Shown: piece after piece, positions 1-9,480 of the stretch | How the letters are laid out: each line of letters opens with the position of its first letter | How positions within the stretch are numbered: position 1 is the stretch's first letter | Assembly (NCBI RefSeq): GCF_016908315.1 | Contig: NZ_JAFBDQ010000011.1 | Span: forward strand, 1 to 64,000 | From: Halanaerobacter jeridensis | GTDB taxonomy: Bacteria > Bacillota > Halanaerobiia > Halobacteroidales > Halobacteroidaceae | Length of the DNA stretch: 64,000 nucleotides | Reading direction: 5' to 3' | Notes under the pieces: model-generated | Database searches by the model: none | What the model saw: only the letters and a program-made list of their open reading frames with translations | Told to the model about the DNA's origin: nothing | Made by a program: the position numbers and the translations under genes

Positions 1-83
1 ATTAGCAATATCTTAAAAAAAAAATTAGTAAATTCAAAAAAAAATTAAAAGTTGTCATGAAACAATAAAAATTTAAAGAAATT

Positions 84-1514
84 ATGCGAAATATAAATGA
101 AAAAAAGACTAAGCTTGATTTTAAGAAAAAAGTCTATATGTTATCATTATTAGTTTTATTAAGATTAGATAAATCTGTATTATCTAAGAAATTTTTAGAA
201 ACTTTATTAGATGATGAAAAAAATATGAACTATCATTATCAAGTATGGGTGAATTTGTCATTTTATAGAGGGAAAGATAATTTGCCAATTTATGATGATT
301 TTTATTCTGATTATAAGAAAGAGTTTAATAGAATAGCGGATTATTTTATATCTAATTTAAATTTAATGAATATTGGAAAAAGAAAGGAGAAAAATATAGC
401 TTTTGTTGTTCATCAATTAAAAGTAATAAATCATTCTGCTACTAAATTAATTTTAGATTATGCTAAAAACTTAAAAAAAATATATCCCAAGTATAATATT
501 AAAATATTTGTTGAAGATGTGATTAATTATGGTGAAATGAATAAAATTTTACCATTTATTTATGAATCTAATCATTCTAGCAAATTTAAAGATTACCATC
601 AGCAATACATTCAAGGAGTAGATGTTGAAATTTATTATTCTAAAAAGAATGTTTCCAGAAACGAGAGAATTAAAGATTTAATTAAGAAGATAGATAATTT
701 TGCTCCAAACGTTATTTGGTCTATGCGGGAAATTTCGCTTATACCAGAAATTTTGTATGATTTTTATCCTGTGTTATATTTGAGTAATGGAGGTAATTAC
801 ACTTATAATTCTGCTGATGTTTATGCTGTTGGTGATAAAAATGGATTTTTAAAAAATAATAAAAAGTATAAGTTGTTAAATCCAGATGAAATTTATGAAT
901 TTAAAGCGGGGATTGAATTTATAGAAACAGACAAAAATATTGACCGAGTAGAGTATAATATTAGTAGTAATGATTTTGTATTAGTAACAGTAGGTAATAG
1001 ATTAGATAAAGAATTAGATTCGGATACAAGATTTATTGATTCTATATGTGATATATTAATAAAAAATGAGAAAATCAAATGGATAATTGTAGGCCCAAAA
1101 AAATTAGAATATTTACAAAAAAATTATAATCATTTATATGGTAATAGTATTATTAGAATAAATTATAAAGAAGATTTACTTGCATTGTACAAAATATGTG
1201 ATGTCTATATTAATCCAGATAGAAATGGTGGAGGATATAGTATAGCAATGGCTATGAATGAAGCTCTTCCCATAGTTATATTTAATAGGGCTTCTGATGG
1301 AATTAATTGGGTAGGCAAAGAAAATGGAGTGGATAAAATGCAGGATTATATTCAAGAAATAAAGAAATTATTTAATAACTTAGATTATAGGAAAGAAAAA
1401 GGATTATCTATGAAGAAAAGGATTCAAAATAACTTTAGTTTTGAAAATTCAATAAAGGAATTAAAACAATTATTTGAAATAACTAAAAACAATTTTCTTA
1501 AAAGACTAAATTAA
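84..1514 (+). CDS. Glycosyltransferase, GT-B fold (family 4-like)
   Basis: This 476-residue protein looks like a two-domain GT-B glycosyltransferase that would transfer a sugar from an activated donor to a surface or flagellar acceptor. The C-terminal half has the typical donor-binding layout: a strand rich in VTVGNRLD near residue 310, a WIIVGP strand, and a D-VYINPDRNGGGYSIAMAMNEALP segment equivalent to the conserved glycine/glutamate loop. The N-terminal 100 residues are lysine-rich and not recognisable. The start follows only a weak purine stretch, so translation may begin elsewhere. It is the first gene of an AT-rich cluster of radical SAM and sugar-activation genes on the same strand, six bases before the next ribosome binding site. 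Acceptor and donor cannot be predicted. Confidence 0.7.
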   Translation: MRNINEKKTKLDFKKKVYMLSLLVLLRLDKSVLSKKFLETLLDDEKNMNYHYQVWVNLSFYRGKDNLPIYDDFYSDYKKEFNRIADYFISNLNLMNIGKRKEKNIAFVVHQLKVINHSATKLILDYAKNLKKIYPKYNIKIFVEDVINYGEMNKILPFIYESNHSSKFKDYHQQYIQGVDVEIYYSKKNVSRNERIKDLIKKIDNFAPNVIWSMREISLIPEILYDFYPVLYLSNGGNYTYNSADVYAVGDKNGFLKNNKKYKLLNPDEIYEFKAGIEFIETDKNIDRVEYNISSNDFVLVTVGNRLDKELDSDTRFIDSICDILIKNEKIKWIIVGPKKLEYLQKNYNHLYGNSIIRINYKEDLLALYKICDVYINPDRNGGGYSIAMAMNEALPIVIFNRASDGINWVGKENGVDKMQDYIQEIKKLFNNLDYRKEKGLSMKKRIQNNFSFENSIKELKQLFEITKNNFLKRLN

Positions 1515-1535
1515 TATATATTGGAGGTAATTAAT

Positions 1536-2645
1536 ATGGAAAAATCTGAACTAGATTTAAAATCGAAATTATATCAAAAATCAGTAATAGACAGAATAAA
1601 AAAAATAGATTTTGAGGAGGGTTCGGAAGCACCATTTGTAGTTGAATTAGACCCTACAACTCAATGTAATTTAGACTGTTTAGGATGTATAAGTGAAGAT
1701 ATTTTAGATAATAATCGTTTTTCTTCTGAAAGATTAATGGAATTAGGAAGAGAATTAGTTAAAGCAGGAGTAAAAGCAATAGTTTTAATAGGGGGTGGGG
1801 AACCATTGTCTCATCCTAAAATCGGAGATTTGATTGAATTTTTTGGTGAGAATGATGTGAAGATTGGTCTTACTACAAATGGTATATTGATCGATAAGTA
1901 TATAGATGTTATTGCAAAATATTGTAGTTGGACCAGAGTTTCTGTAGATGCAGCTACTGATGAAATGTATCAATATTTAAGACCAGATAAAAATGGCAAT
2001 TCAAAATTTAATAAAGTTATTTCTAATATGGAAATGCTAGCTGAAAAGAAAAATGGAATATTAGGATATTCATTTTTAATAAGAACATCAGAGGATGGTC
2101 CCAACTTTGAAAGATCAAACATTTCTGAAGTTAAAAAGGCAGCAAAATTAGCGAAAGATATTGGGTGTGATTATTTTGAAATAAAGCCGAGTTATAATAT
2201 GGATCATTTTTTAATTATGCATGATGAAGAAAAAATGAAACAATTAAAAACTGAAATAAAAGAGGGATATAAACTAGAAGAAGATGGTTTTAAAATCTTA
2301 GAATCTGTGAATTTAGAGTATGCTATAGATAATGAATTAAATATTCAACTTAAAGATTACCATGAATGTCCTATTTCTGAATTAAGAACATTAGTCACCC
2401 CTTCTGGAGCATACGTTTGTCCATATTTTCGGGGAAGAAAAGATAAATGTATTGGAAGAGTAAATAATACTTCTTTTAGTGATATGTGGAATGGTGGGCA
2501 AAGGGAAGAAGTTATGAAAGAGTTAGATCCAAAAGAAGATTGTAAGATGCATTGTATTAGACATAAATCTAATTTGATTTTATTCAAGATGCAGAAATCA
2601 ATGGAAAATATAGAAGCTATAGATGATTTTAATTTGTTTATTTAA
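1536..2645 (+). CDS. Radical SAM/SPASM-type protein
   Basis: The protein binds a 4Fe-4S cluster and S-adenosylmethionine through the motif CNLDCLGC (Cys44, Cys48, Cys51), followed by the GGGEPLSHP strand that contacts SAM. Its C-terminal part has further cysteines (YHECP, YVCPYFRGRKDKC, CKMHCIRH) arranged like a SPASM or twitch domain that holds extra iron-sulfur clusters. Radical SAM/SPASM enzymes modify peptides, proteins or small carbohydrates; the substrate here is unknown. I place the start at the ATG preceded by TTGGAGGTAATTAAT rather than at an upstream TTG inside that ribosome binding site. A paralogue lies at 8429, suggesting two related steps in one pathway. Confidence 0.85.
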   Translation: MEKSELDLKSKLYQKSVIDRIKKIDFEEGSEAPFVVELDPTTQCNLDCLGCISEDILDNNRFSSERLMELGRELVKAGVKAIVLIGGGEPLSHPKIGDLIEFFGENDVKIGLTTNGILIDKYIDVIAKYCSWTRVSVDAATDEMYQYLRPDKNGNSKFNKVISNMEMLAEKKNGILGYSFLIRTSEDGPNFERSNISEVKKAAKLAKDIGCDYFEIKPSYNMDHFLIMHDEEKMKQLKTEIKEGYKLEEDGFKILESVNLEYAIDNELNIQLKDYHECPISELRTLVTPSGAYVCPYFRGRKDKCIGRVNNTSFSDMWNGGQREEVMKELDPKEDCKMHCIRHKSNLILFKMQKSMENIEAIDDFNLFI

Positions 2646-2694
2646 AGTTAAATAAGTAGTAGAAATAAAATCAATAATTTATTGAGGTGATAAT

Positions 2695-4185
2695 GTGATT
2701 AAAAATGCTAAAGAAAAAATTGATAATTTAAAAATAGAGAAACGTGCATTTATTGGTGGTGAATATAGAGAAGCTATTGATGGAGAAATAATAGAAAAAA
2801 CTAGTACTGCTGATGGAAGAGATATTTCGGGATTAAGTTCTTGTAAAAAAGAAGATGTTGATATTGCGGTTAGAACTGCTAAAAAATGTTTTGAAGAAGG
2901 TATTTGGTCTGATAAATCTGTTGAAGAAAGAAAAAAAGTATTATTAAATTTAGCAGATTTAATGGAGAATAATAAAGAAGAACTTGCTTTGTTAGATACA
3001 TTAGAAACAGGGAGGGCTTTAAAAAATTACTATTATGATTCTATCCCTAAATCAATTAAAGCAATAAGATGGTTTGCTGAAAGTGTTGATAAATACTATG
3101 ATCATGCTACACCTCCTAAAAAAACTTCATTTGCTACAATAACTAAAGAACCTTTAGGAGTAGTGGGAGCTATTACTCCTTGGAATGATCCCTTGGTGGT
3201 TGCTGCCTGGAAATTTGCTCCAGCATTATTAATGGGAAACTCTGTTGTATTAAAACCGGCGGAACAATCATCTTTCTCGATTTTAAAAGTAGCAAAGTTG
3301 GCTATTGAAGCTGGAGTACCAGAAGGGGTATTTAATGTAGTTCCTGGATTAGGAGAAACATCCGGTAAAGCCCTTGCTTTACATAATGAAGTAAGAGGAG
3401 TTTCATTTACTGGCTCTACTGAAATAGGAAAAAAAATATTGCAATATTCTGGACAATCTAATATGAAAAAAGTCGGATTAGAATGTGGTGGAAAAAGCCC
3501 ATTTATTGTTTCAAAACAATGTAAAGATTTAAATAGAGCCGCTAAGATATTAGCAAAAAATATTTTTTATAATCAAGGACAGATATGTTCTGCTCCTTCT
3601 CGCTTAATTATTGACTCATCTATAAAAGAAGAATTTCTTAATATTTTAAAGAAAGAAGGGGAAAAGTATGTCCCTGGAAATCCTTTTGATATAGAAAATG
3701 AAGTAGGAGCAGTCGTTAGTAAGAAACAGAAAGAAAAAATCGAAGATTATCTTTCCATAGGAATGGAATCAGCTAAACAAGTAATAAAATGTGGAAAAAA
3801 ATCTGAATTTATTAAAGATGGATCTTTCTTTTTACCTACTATTTTTGATGGTGTTGATCCTAATTCTACTATTGCACAAGAAGAAATTTTTGGGCCAGTA
3901 CTTACAGTATTAAAAGTTGATTCTATAAAGGAAGCAATAGATGTTGCTAATAATTCTAAGTATGGATTAGCTGCTTCAATTTGGACGGGAGATATTGATG
4001 AAGCTTATCAAGTATCTAAAGCACTAGAAGCTGGCATAGTTCATATTAATAGTTATGGAGAAGATGATAATACTGTACCTTTTGGTGGAGTAAAAGAATC
4101 AGGTTTAGGAAAAGATAAATCAATCTATGCATTTGATGAATATACAAATACTAAAACTACATGGTTACATTCTGAATCATTATAA
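2695..4185 (+). CDS. NAD(P)-dependent aldehyde dehydrogenase
   Basis: This 496-residue protein is a full-length member of the aldehyde dehydrogenase superfamily, oxidising an aldehyde to the carboxylic acid with NAD(P). Visible landmarks are the PWNDP motif and VLKPAEQ cofactor strand, FTGSTEIGK of the Rossmann domain, LECGGKSP with the general-base glutamate, and GQICSAPSR with the catalytic Cys298. EEIFGPVL and PFGGVKESG complete the family signature. The start is GTG behind GAGGTGATAAT. Sequence alone suggests the betaine-aldehyde/lactaldehyde-like group, but the position inside a radical SAM and sugar cluster implies a dedicated substrate. It could supply a carboxylate for the ATP-grasp enzyme encoded next; this link is inference. 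Confidence 0.92.
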   Translation: MIKNAKEKIDNLKIEKRAFIGGEYREAIDGEIIEKTSTADGRDISGLSSCKKEDVDIAVRTAKKCFEEGIWSDKSVEERKKVLLNLADLMENNKEELALLDTLETGRALKNYYYDSIPKSIKAIRWFAESVDKYYDHATPPKKTSFATITKEPLGVVGAITPWNDPLVVAAWKFAPALLMGNSVVLKPAEQSSFSILKVAKLAIEAGVPEGVFNVVPGLGETSGKALALHNEVRGVSFTGSTEIGKKILQYSGQSNMKKVGLECGGKSPFIVSKQCKDLNRAAKILAKNIFYNQGQICSAPSRLIIDSSIKEEFLNILKKEGEKYVPGNPFDIENEVGAVVSKKQKEKIEDYLSIGMESAKQVIKCGKKSEFIKDGSFFLPTIFDGVDPNSTIAQEEIFGPVLTVLKVDSIKEAIDVANNSKYGLAASIWTGDIDEAYQVSKALEAGIVHINSYGEDDNTVPFGGVKESGLGKDKSIYAFDEYTNTKTTWLHSESL

Positions 4186-4228
4186 AATTATAGATAAATT
4201 TGTATAAATAGAAAGGTGATTTAATCAA

Positions 4229-5428
4229 ATGGAAGAAAAAAAGAAGATGTTAATTGCGGGTAGCGGTCATGGAGATATCCCTTTAATAGTAGCAGCCCAA
4301 AATCTAGGTTTTTATGTTATTACTACTGGTAATCAACCGGATGGCCCTAATGGGCTTGGTATTGAATATTCTGATGAATATCATTGTGAAGATTATTCTA
4401 ATAAAGAAAAAATGCTTGAATTAGCAAAAAAATTGGAGATTGATGCAATTTGTCCTTGTACTAATGATTTTTCTGCAATATCAACTGCTTATGTAGCAGA
4501 AAAATTAGATTTGCCAGGACATGATTCTTATGAAACTACTTTAAAACTTCATCATAAAGATCAATTTCGTCAATTTGCTTTAGAAAATAATATCCCTAGT
4601 CCTTTTGCAAAAAGTTATAATAATGTCAAGAATGCTTTAAAATCAATTAATAAATATGAATTCCCTTTAATAGTAAAGCCAATTGATATGTCAGGTGGAA
4701 AAGGAGTTTCAAAAATAACCTCTAAAACTGAATATGAAAAAGCTGTAAAAGATGCTTTTTCTATTTCAAGGGCCAATCGAATTGTGATAGAAGAATATGT
4801 GGAAGGAACTCAACATAGTTTTTCTGCTTTTCTTAGAGATGGGAAAGTTGTTTTTCATTACGGTGATAATGAATATTCTCATTGGAATCCTTATCTTGTT
4901 TCAACCTCTTCGACCCCTGCTTTAGTTTCAGAAAAAGTAAATAAAAGACTTATTGAAATTTCTGAAAAGATATCGACTTTATTATCTTTGAGCACAGGAA
5001 TTTTTCATATTCAGTATTTTTTAACAGATAATGGGCCAAAAATTATTGAAATTACAAGAAGATGTCCAGGAGATTTATATACTTATCCAGTTAATTATTC
5101 AACTGGAATAGATTATGCTAAATGGATTGTAAAAGCTGCTGCAGGAATGGATTGTAGTGAATTAAATTATTCTCCTTCTAAAAGGAAAGGTTATTTTATT
5201 CGACATTGTGTTATGAGCCCTGAACCAGGTAAAGTTACTGATATCATTTTTGATAAATCTATTAAAGATAAGATTATTGAAAAGTTTATGTGGTGGGAAA
5301 AAGGAGATTTAATAGAAGATGTAATGACTACAAAATTGGGAATAGTTTTTCTTGAGTTTGATTCAGCAGAAGAAATGATTGATAAAACGAAACGACTTAA
5401 CAAATTAATTAAAGTTCAAGTTAAATAA
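4229..5428 (+). CDS. ATP-grasp family carboxylate ligase
   Basis: The 399-residue protein has an N-terminal Rossmann-like region (MLIAGSGHGDIPL) followed by an ATP-grasp domain. The ATP-binding glycine-rich loop reads DMSGGKGVSKI near residue 155, VIEEYVEG covers the hinge, and PKIIEITRRCPGD holds the magnesium-binding acidic residue region. ATP-grasp enzymes activate a carboxylate as acylphosphate and join it to an amine or thiol. The overall form resembles carbamoyl-phosphate-synthase-like and PurK/PurT-type ligases of specialised pathways. It lies 43 bp after the aldehyde dehydrogenase and 53 bp before the B12-type radical SAM gene, all in one direction. The amine partner is unknown. Confidence 0.82.
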   Translation: MEEKKKMLIAGSGHGDIPLIVAAQNLGFYVITTGNQPDGPNGLGIEYSDEYHCEDYSNKEKMLELAKKLEIDAICPCTNDFSAISTAYVAEKLDLPGHDSYETTLKLHHKDQFRQFALENNIPSPFAKSYNNVKNALKSINKYEFPLIVKPIDMSGGKGVSKITSKTEYEKAVKDAFSISRANRIVIEEYVEGTQHSFSAFLRDGKVVFHYGDNEYSHWNPYLVSTSSTPALVSEKVNKRLIEISEKISTLLSLSTGIFHIQYFLTDNGPKIIEITRRCPGDLYTYPVNYSTGIDYAKWIVKAAAGMDCSELNYSPSKRKGYFIRHCVMSPEPGKVTDIIFDKSIKDKIIEKFMWWEKGDLIEDVMTTKLGIVFLEFDSAEEMIDKTKRLNKLIKVQVK

Positions 5429-5481
5429 TATATTATAAATTTATATATTTACTATAAAAAATTGATAAGGTGGTGATTAAA

Positions 5482-7284
5482 ATGGGCAGAAAGAATCAAT
5501 TACTAGTTATGCCAAGATTTGTAAATAAGGTGGGGGAATGGTATAATTTCCCTTTGGGTTTGCCTTATGTTTCCGCTAGCCTTAAAAAAGAAGGATTTAA
5601 TGTATATACCTTAAACTTAAATAATGTGGAAGACCCTATAAAAGATATTTTAGAACGAGAAATTGAAGAAAAAGATATTGACATTGTAGCTACTGGTGGA
5701 CTCACTTATCAGTATTACCTTATAAGAGCTATAGTGGAAGCAGTAAAAAGTATAAACGAAGATATTGTAACAATAGTTGGTGGAGGGATAATCACTAGTG
5801 CTCCTAAGGTCGCAATGGAAGCTCTTGAATATGCTGATTATGGAGTTATTGGGGAGGGGGAGATTACAACTTGTGAATTAGCTTATGCACTTGAAGATAA
5901 TGAAGATGTAGAGGAAGTTGATGGGATTATATACAAAAAAAATGATGGATATCATATAACGAACTCTAGACAGGAAATCCATGATTTGGATTCTATTCCT
6001 TTTCCAGACTATGAGGGGTTTGGCTTTGGAAAAATAATGGATTTAGTTGCTAGTTATGAAGGGATTAATGAGAAAAATGTAGTAACTATGTTATCAAGTC
6101 GTTCCTGTCCATTTCAATGTACGTTTTGCTTTAAATCCAGTGGAAGTAAATACAGAAAACGTTCGCTTAATAATTTTTTCAAAGAGTTAGATTATTTGGT
6201 AGACAAATATAATGTAAAATATATTTTTATTGCGGATGAGCTTTTTTCATATAATAAAGAAAGGCTTAAGAATTTTTGTCATAGGATTAAGGATTATGAT
6301 ATTAAGTGGTGGGCTCAGTTTCGGGTTTCAGATGTTAATCGAGAGTTAGTAAAGACCCTTAAAGATAGCAATTGTGAAATTATGTCATTTGGACTTGAAA
6401 GTGCAGATGATCGTATATTGGAGAGTATGAACAAGAATATTACTATTGAAGAGATTGAAAATGCATTAGAGATAGTATATGAAGAGGGAATAACTATTCA
6501 AGGCAATTTTATATTTGGAGATGTAGAAGAAACTTTAGAAACAGCCACTAATACTCTTGAATGGTGGAAAGAACATAGACACTATGGGATAAACTTAAAA
6601 TTTATTACTGTATATCCAGGAACTGAATTATATGAGTATGCATGTGAACAGGGCGTTATAGAAGACGAAGTTCAATATATAAAAGAAGGATGTTTGTCAA
6701 TTAATGTTTCAAAGATGTCTGAGGAAGAGAGAGCTTGGTTAGCTAAGCAAATGGCGGTATTAGCAGAAGAGGAACCAAATAATTTGAAAGATATTGAAAT
6801 AGATTATGAGAATGAAGTGTTTAGTTTAAAAGGAGAGTGTGTTGCTTGTAATAATAAAAATCATTGGGAGGATATCAAATTATTTACTAGTAATGTATTA
6901 ACTTGCAATGAATGTGGACATAGACATAGTAAGCCTGCACTAGATGAAATAACTAATATAATTGATAATAATATTGAGAATTTACTTAAGGAATATGATA
7001 AAATTGCGTTTTGGGGAATTAATAATTATTTTAGTAATTTTTCTAGACATTTAAACTCGACCGATAATGATAATATTTATTATATTGATGCTACTAAAAT
7101 GAAGCAAGGAAGCAAAATTGATGGAAAAGTGATTCATTCGCCTGAAACAGTAAGAGAGCAAAATATTGAACTTGTGGTAGTTCCAATTCTTTCGATAGTT
7201 AATATCATTGAAAAACAGGTGGAAAGTGATTTTGAAAATGTTGAAGTTGTAATTGATATTTTAGATTTGTTAAGGAGGGGTTGA
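5482..7284 (+). CDS. B12-binding-type radical SAM protein with C-terminal zinc-ribbon
   Basis: The first 150 residues resemble a cobalamin-binding Rossmann domain (GGGIITSAPKVAMEALEYADYGVIGEGE), as in the methylthreonine/BchE-like class of radical SAM enzymes. The radical SAM core follows with CPFQCTFC (Cys209, Cys213, Cys216). After residue 440 there is an unusual extension: a CxxC pair (CVACNNKNHW), a second pair (LTCNECGH) resembling a zinc ribbon, and then a small Rossmann-like segment (IAFWGINNYF). Such enzymes often perform methyl transfer or ring chemistry on unactivated carbons. I chose the ATG behind AAGGTGGTGATTAAA over the in-frame GTG that lies within that ribosome binding site. 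The stop is immediately followed by the start of the aminotransferase gene. Confidence 0.85.
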   Translation: MGRKNQLLVMPRFVNKVGEWYNFPLGLPYVSASLKKEGFNVYTLNLNNVEDPIKDILEREIEEKDIDIVATGGLTYQYYLIRAIVEAVKSINEDIVTIVGGGIITSAPKVAMEALEYADYGVIGEGEITTCELAYALEDNEDVEEVDGIIYKKNDGYHITNSRQEIHDLDSIPFPDYEGFGFGKIMDLVASYEGINEKNVVTMLSSRSCPFQCTFCFKSSGSKYRKRSLNNFFKELDYLVDKYNVKYIFIADELFSYNKERLKNFCHRIKDYDIKWWAQFRVSDVNRELVKTLKDSNCEIMSFGLESADDRILESMNKNITIEEIENALEIVYEEGITIQGNFIFGDVEETLETATNTLEWWKEHRHYGINLKFITVYPGTELYEYACEQGVIEDEVQYIKEGCLSINVSKMSEEERAWLAKQMAVLAEEEPNNLKDIEIDYENEVFSLKGECVACNNKNHWEDIKLFTSNVLTCNECGHRHSKPALDEITNIIDNNIENLLKEYDKIAFWGINNYFSNFSRHLNSTDNDNIYYIDATKMKQGSKIDGKVIHSPETVREQNIELVVVPILSIVNIIEKQVESDFENVEVVIDILDLLRRG

Positions 7285-8415
7285 ATGATATCATTTAATG
7301 TTCCTCCAAATATTGGTAAAGGAGAAGAGTATATAAAACAAGCTATTACTAATAATAAACTTTCTGGTGGAGTAGATTTTAATAAAAAATGTAATCAATG
7401 GTTTGAAGAAAAATTTGATTGTAAAAAATCATTGCTTATTACTTCATGTACTCATGCCTTAGAAATGGCTGCTATCTTAGCTGGTATTGAATCTGGTGAT
7501 GAAGTAATTATGCCTTCTTATACATTTGTATCTACAGCTAATGCTTTTGTATTGCGTGGAGCTACTCCAGTATTTGTAGATATTAGACCAGATACAATGA
7601 ATATCAATGAGAATTTAATTGAAGAGGCAATTACTAAAAAGACTAAAGCAATAGTACCAGTCCATTATGCTGGAGTAGGTTGTAATATGGATAAAATTAT
7701 GCAAATAGCTGACAAATATGATTTATTAGTAATTGAAGATGCAGCACAAGGGGTTATGGCTAAGTATGATGATAAGTATTTAGGTACTATTGGTGATATA
7801 GGTTGTTATAGTTTCCATGAAACAAAGAATTATACTAGTGGAGAAGGTGGAGCAATTGTAATTAATAACGAAAAATTTATTGAACGAGCTGAAATAATTA
7901 GAGAAAAAGGAACTAATCGCTCTAAATTTTTTCGTGGACAAGTTGATAAGTATACTTGGGTTGATATAGGTTCTTCTTATATCCCAAGTGAATTAAATGC
8001 CGCTTATTTATATCCACAATTAGAACAAGCTGAAGAAATTAACCAAAACAGACGAGAAAGTTGGTACAGATATTATAAGAAATTAAAGCCTTTAGCTGAT
8101 AAAGATTATATTGATTTACCTTTTATTCCTGAGAAGTGTTATCATAATGCACATATATTTTATATTAAAGTTAAAAATTTAGAGGAAAGAACTGAATTAA
8201 TAGATTATTTAAAGGAAAAAGGAATTGAAAGTAAATTTCATTATGTTCCTCTTCATACATCTCCTGCTGGTCAAAAATTTGGTAGATTTGTAGGAGAAGA
8301 TAAATATACGACTAAAGAGAGTGAACGATTAATAAGATTGCCTCTTTATTATAATTTAGCTAAAGATGATATTGATAAAGTAGTAAAAGAAATAGAAAGA
8401 TTTTATTTAAGCTAA
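7285..8415 (+). CDS. DegT/DnrJ/EryC1/StrS-family sugar aminotransferase
   Basis: This 376-residue PLP enzyme would transfer an amino group to a nucleotide-activated keto-sugar. The fold-type I landmarks are clear: LLITSCTHALEMAA in the phosphate-binding region, PSYTFVSTANAF, the aspartate in VIEDAAQGV, and the Schiff-base lysine Lys181 in FHETKNYTSGEGG. The C-terminal part (SKFHYVPLHTSPAGQKFG) matches the WecE/RffA-like branch that aminates 4-keto-6-deoxy sugars. The start codon begins one base after the preceding stop and follows AAGGAGGGG, indicating translational coupling. With the nucleotidyltransferase at 9481 it suggests synthesis of an amino sugar. A dehydratase partner is not present in the window. 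Confidence 0.9.
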   Translation: MISFNVPPNIGKGEEYIKQAITNNKLSGGVDFNKKCNQWFEEKFDCKKSLLITSCTHALEMAAILAGIESGDEVIMPSYTFVSTANAFVLRGATPVFVDIRPDTMNINENLIEEAITKKTKAIVPVHYAGVGCNMDKIMQIADKYDLLVIEDAAQGVMAKYDDKYLGTIGDIGCYSFHETKNYTSGEGGAIVINNEKFIERAEIIREKGTNRSKFFRGQVDKYTWVDIGSSYIPSELNAAYLYPQLEQAEEINQNRRESWYRYYKKLKPLADKDYIDLPFIPEKCYHNAHIFYIKVKNLEERTELIDYLKEKGIESKFHYVPLHTSPAGQKFGRFVGEDKYTTKESERLIRLPLYYNLAKDDIDKVVKEIERFYLS

Positions 8416-8428
8416 GAGGAGTGATGAA

Positions 8429-9457
8429 ATGGCTGAAGTAAATGAGTTTAACTCTCAAGAAAAAATATTACAGCATTTAGATAAACTTGATTATTATTTT
8501 AATGGACATAAGACATTAGTAGTGACAGAATTAGATTTGACTAATAGATGTAATAATAATTGTCCTCATTGTGTAGGAAAAAATAAAAATAATGCTGAGT
8601 TATCATGGACTGAAATAAAAAAAATAGTTAATGGTTTATCAGAACTAGAAAATGAAGGAGTTATAGTAAGTGGAGGTGGTGAACCATTATTACATCCTCG
8701 ATTTAGTGAAATTTTAGATTTGATTAAAAGAGAAGGTATGAAAATAGGAGTTAATAGTAATGGTTTAGCATTAAATAAAGAAAAAGCAAAAGCTATACTA
8801 AAAAATTGTGAATATTTTAGAGTTAGTCTTGATGCGGGAAGTTCAGAAATGTATGAAGAAACGCATGGGATGAAAAAATCAAGTTTCAACCAAGTATTAA
8901 CTAACTTAAAGATGATAATCAATTTGCGAGAAGATTTAGATTTAGAAAATCATACCTCAATTGGAACTGGATTTTTAACGAGTGAATTAACAAAAAACGA
9001 TATGGAAAATTTTATAGAAGTTTCAAAAGAATGTGAAGTTGATTTTGCTCAATTCCGGCCATTTCTTGGTGATTTTACTGATATTACAGATGAATATCAT
9101 AAACTGAAAGAACAATATGAAAGTAATGATTTTAAAGTAGCTTGGTCTGAACATAAATATGAAAAATTTAATGATGACAATAAACGACCTTATGACAAAT
9201 GCCATGGTATGTTTTTCTCTACAGTAGTAACGGCTGATGCAAAAATGTATGCTTGTATTCACCATCGCCAAGAATCTGAATATTTACTAGGGGATATAAA
9301 AGAAAAGACTATTCCACAGATATGGCGTTCAGCTAGAAAACAGGAAGTTTTTGAAAATATTGATTTTAATGACTGTCCTTATTTTTGTCGTAATGATAAT
9401 TTCAATCGTACTTTGAATTTATTAGATTTAGATGTAGTGCATAGTGAATTTTTGTAA
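8429..9457 (+). CDS. Radical SAM/SPASM-type protein (second copy)
   Basis: The 342-residue protein carries the radical SAM motif CNNNCPHC (Cys41, Cys45, Cys48) inside ELDLTNRC, followed by the SAM-contacting GGGEPLLHP strand. The C-terminal half has [20 protein letters not shown] and DCPYFCRND, cysteine groups fitting a SPASM-like auxiliary cluster domain. It resembles the protein at 1536 in length and motif order, so the two may be paralogues. The ribosome binding site AAGAGGAGTGATGAA lies within the 13-bp gap after the aminotransferase gene. Substrate is unknown; the shared neighbourhood argues for action on the same glycan or peptide as the other cluster enzymes. Confidence 0.85.
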   Translation: MAEVNEFNSQEKILQHLDKLDYYFNGHKTLVVTELDLTNRCNNNCPHCVGKNKNNAELSWTEIKKIVNGLSELENEGVIVSGGGEPLLHPRFSEILDLIKREGMKIGVNSNGLALNKEKAKAILKNCEYFRVSLDAGSSEMYEETHGMKKSSFNQVLTNLKMIINLREDLDLENHTSIGTGFLTSELTKNDMENFIEVSKECEVDFAQFRPFLGDFTDITDEYHKLKEQYESNDFKVAWSEHKYEKFNDDNKRPYDKCHGMFFSTVVTADAKMYACIHHRQESEYLLGDIKEKTIPQIWRSARKQEVFENIDFNDCPYFCRNDNFNRTLNLLDLDVVHSEFL

Positions 9458-9480
9458 TTTTGATATCTAGGGGGGGAATA

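Noticed and set aside
1-83. 3' end of an upstream gene
   Set aside because: No frame gives a convincing protein end in this AT-rich stretch.
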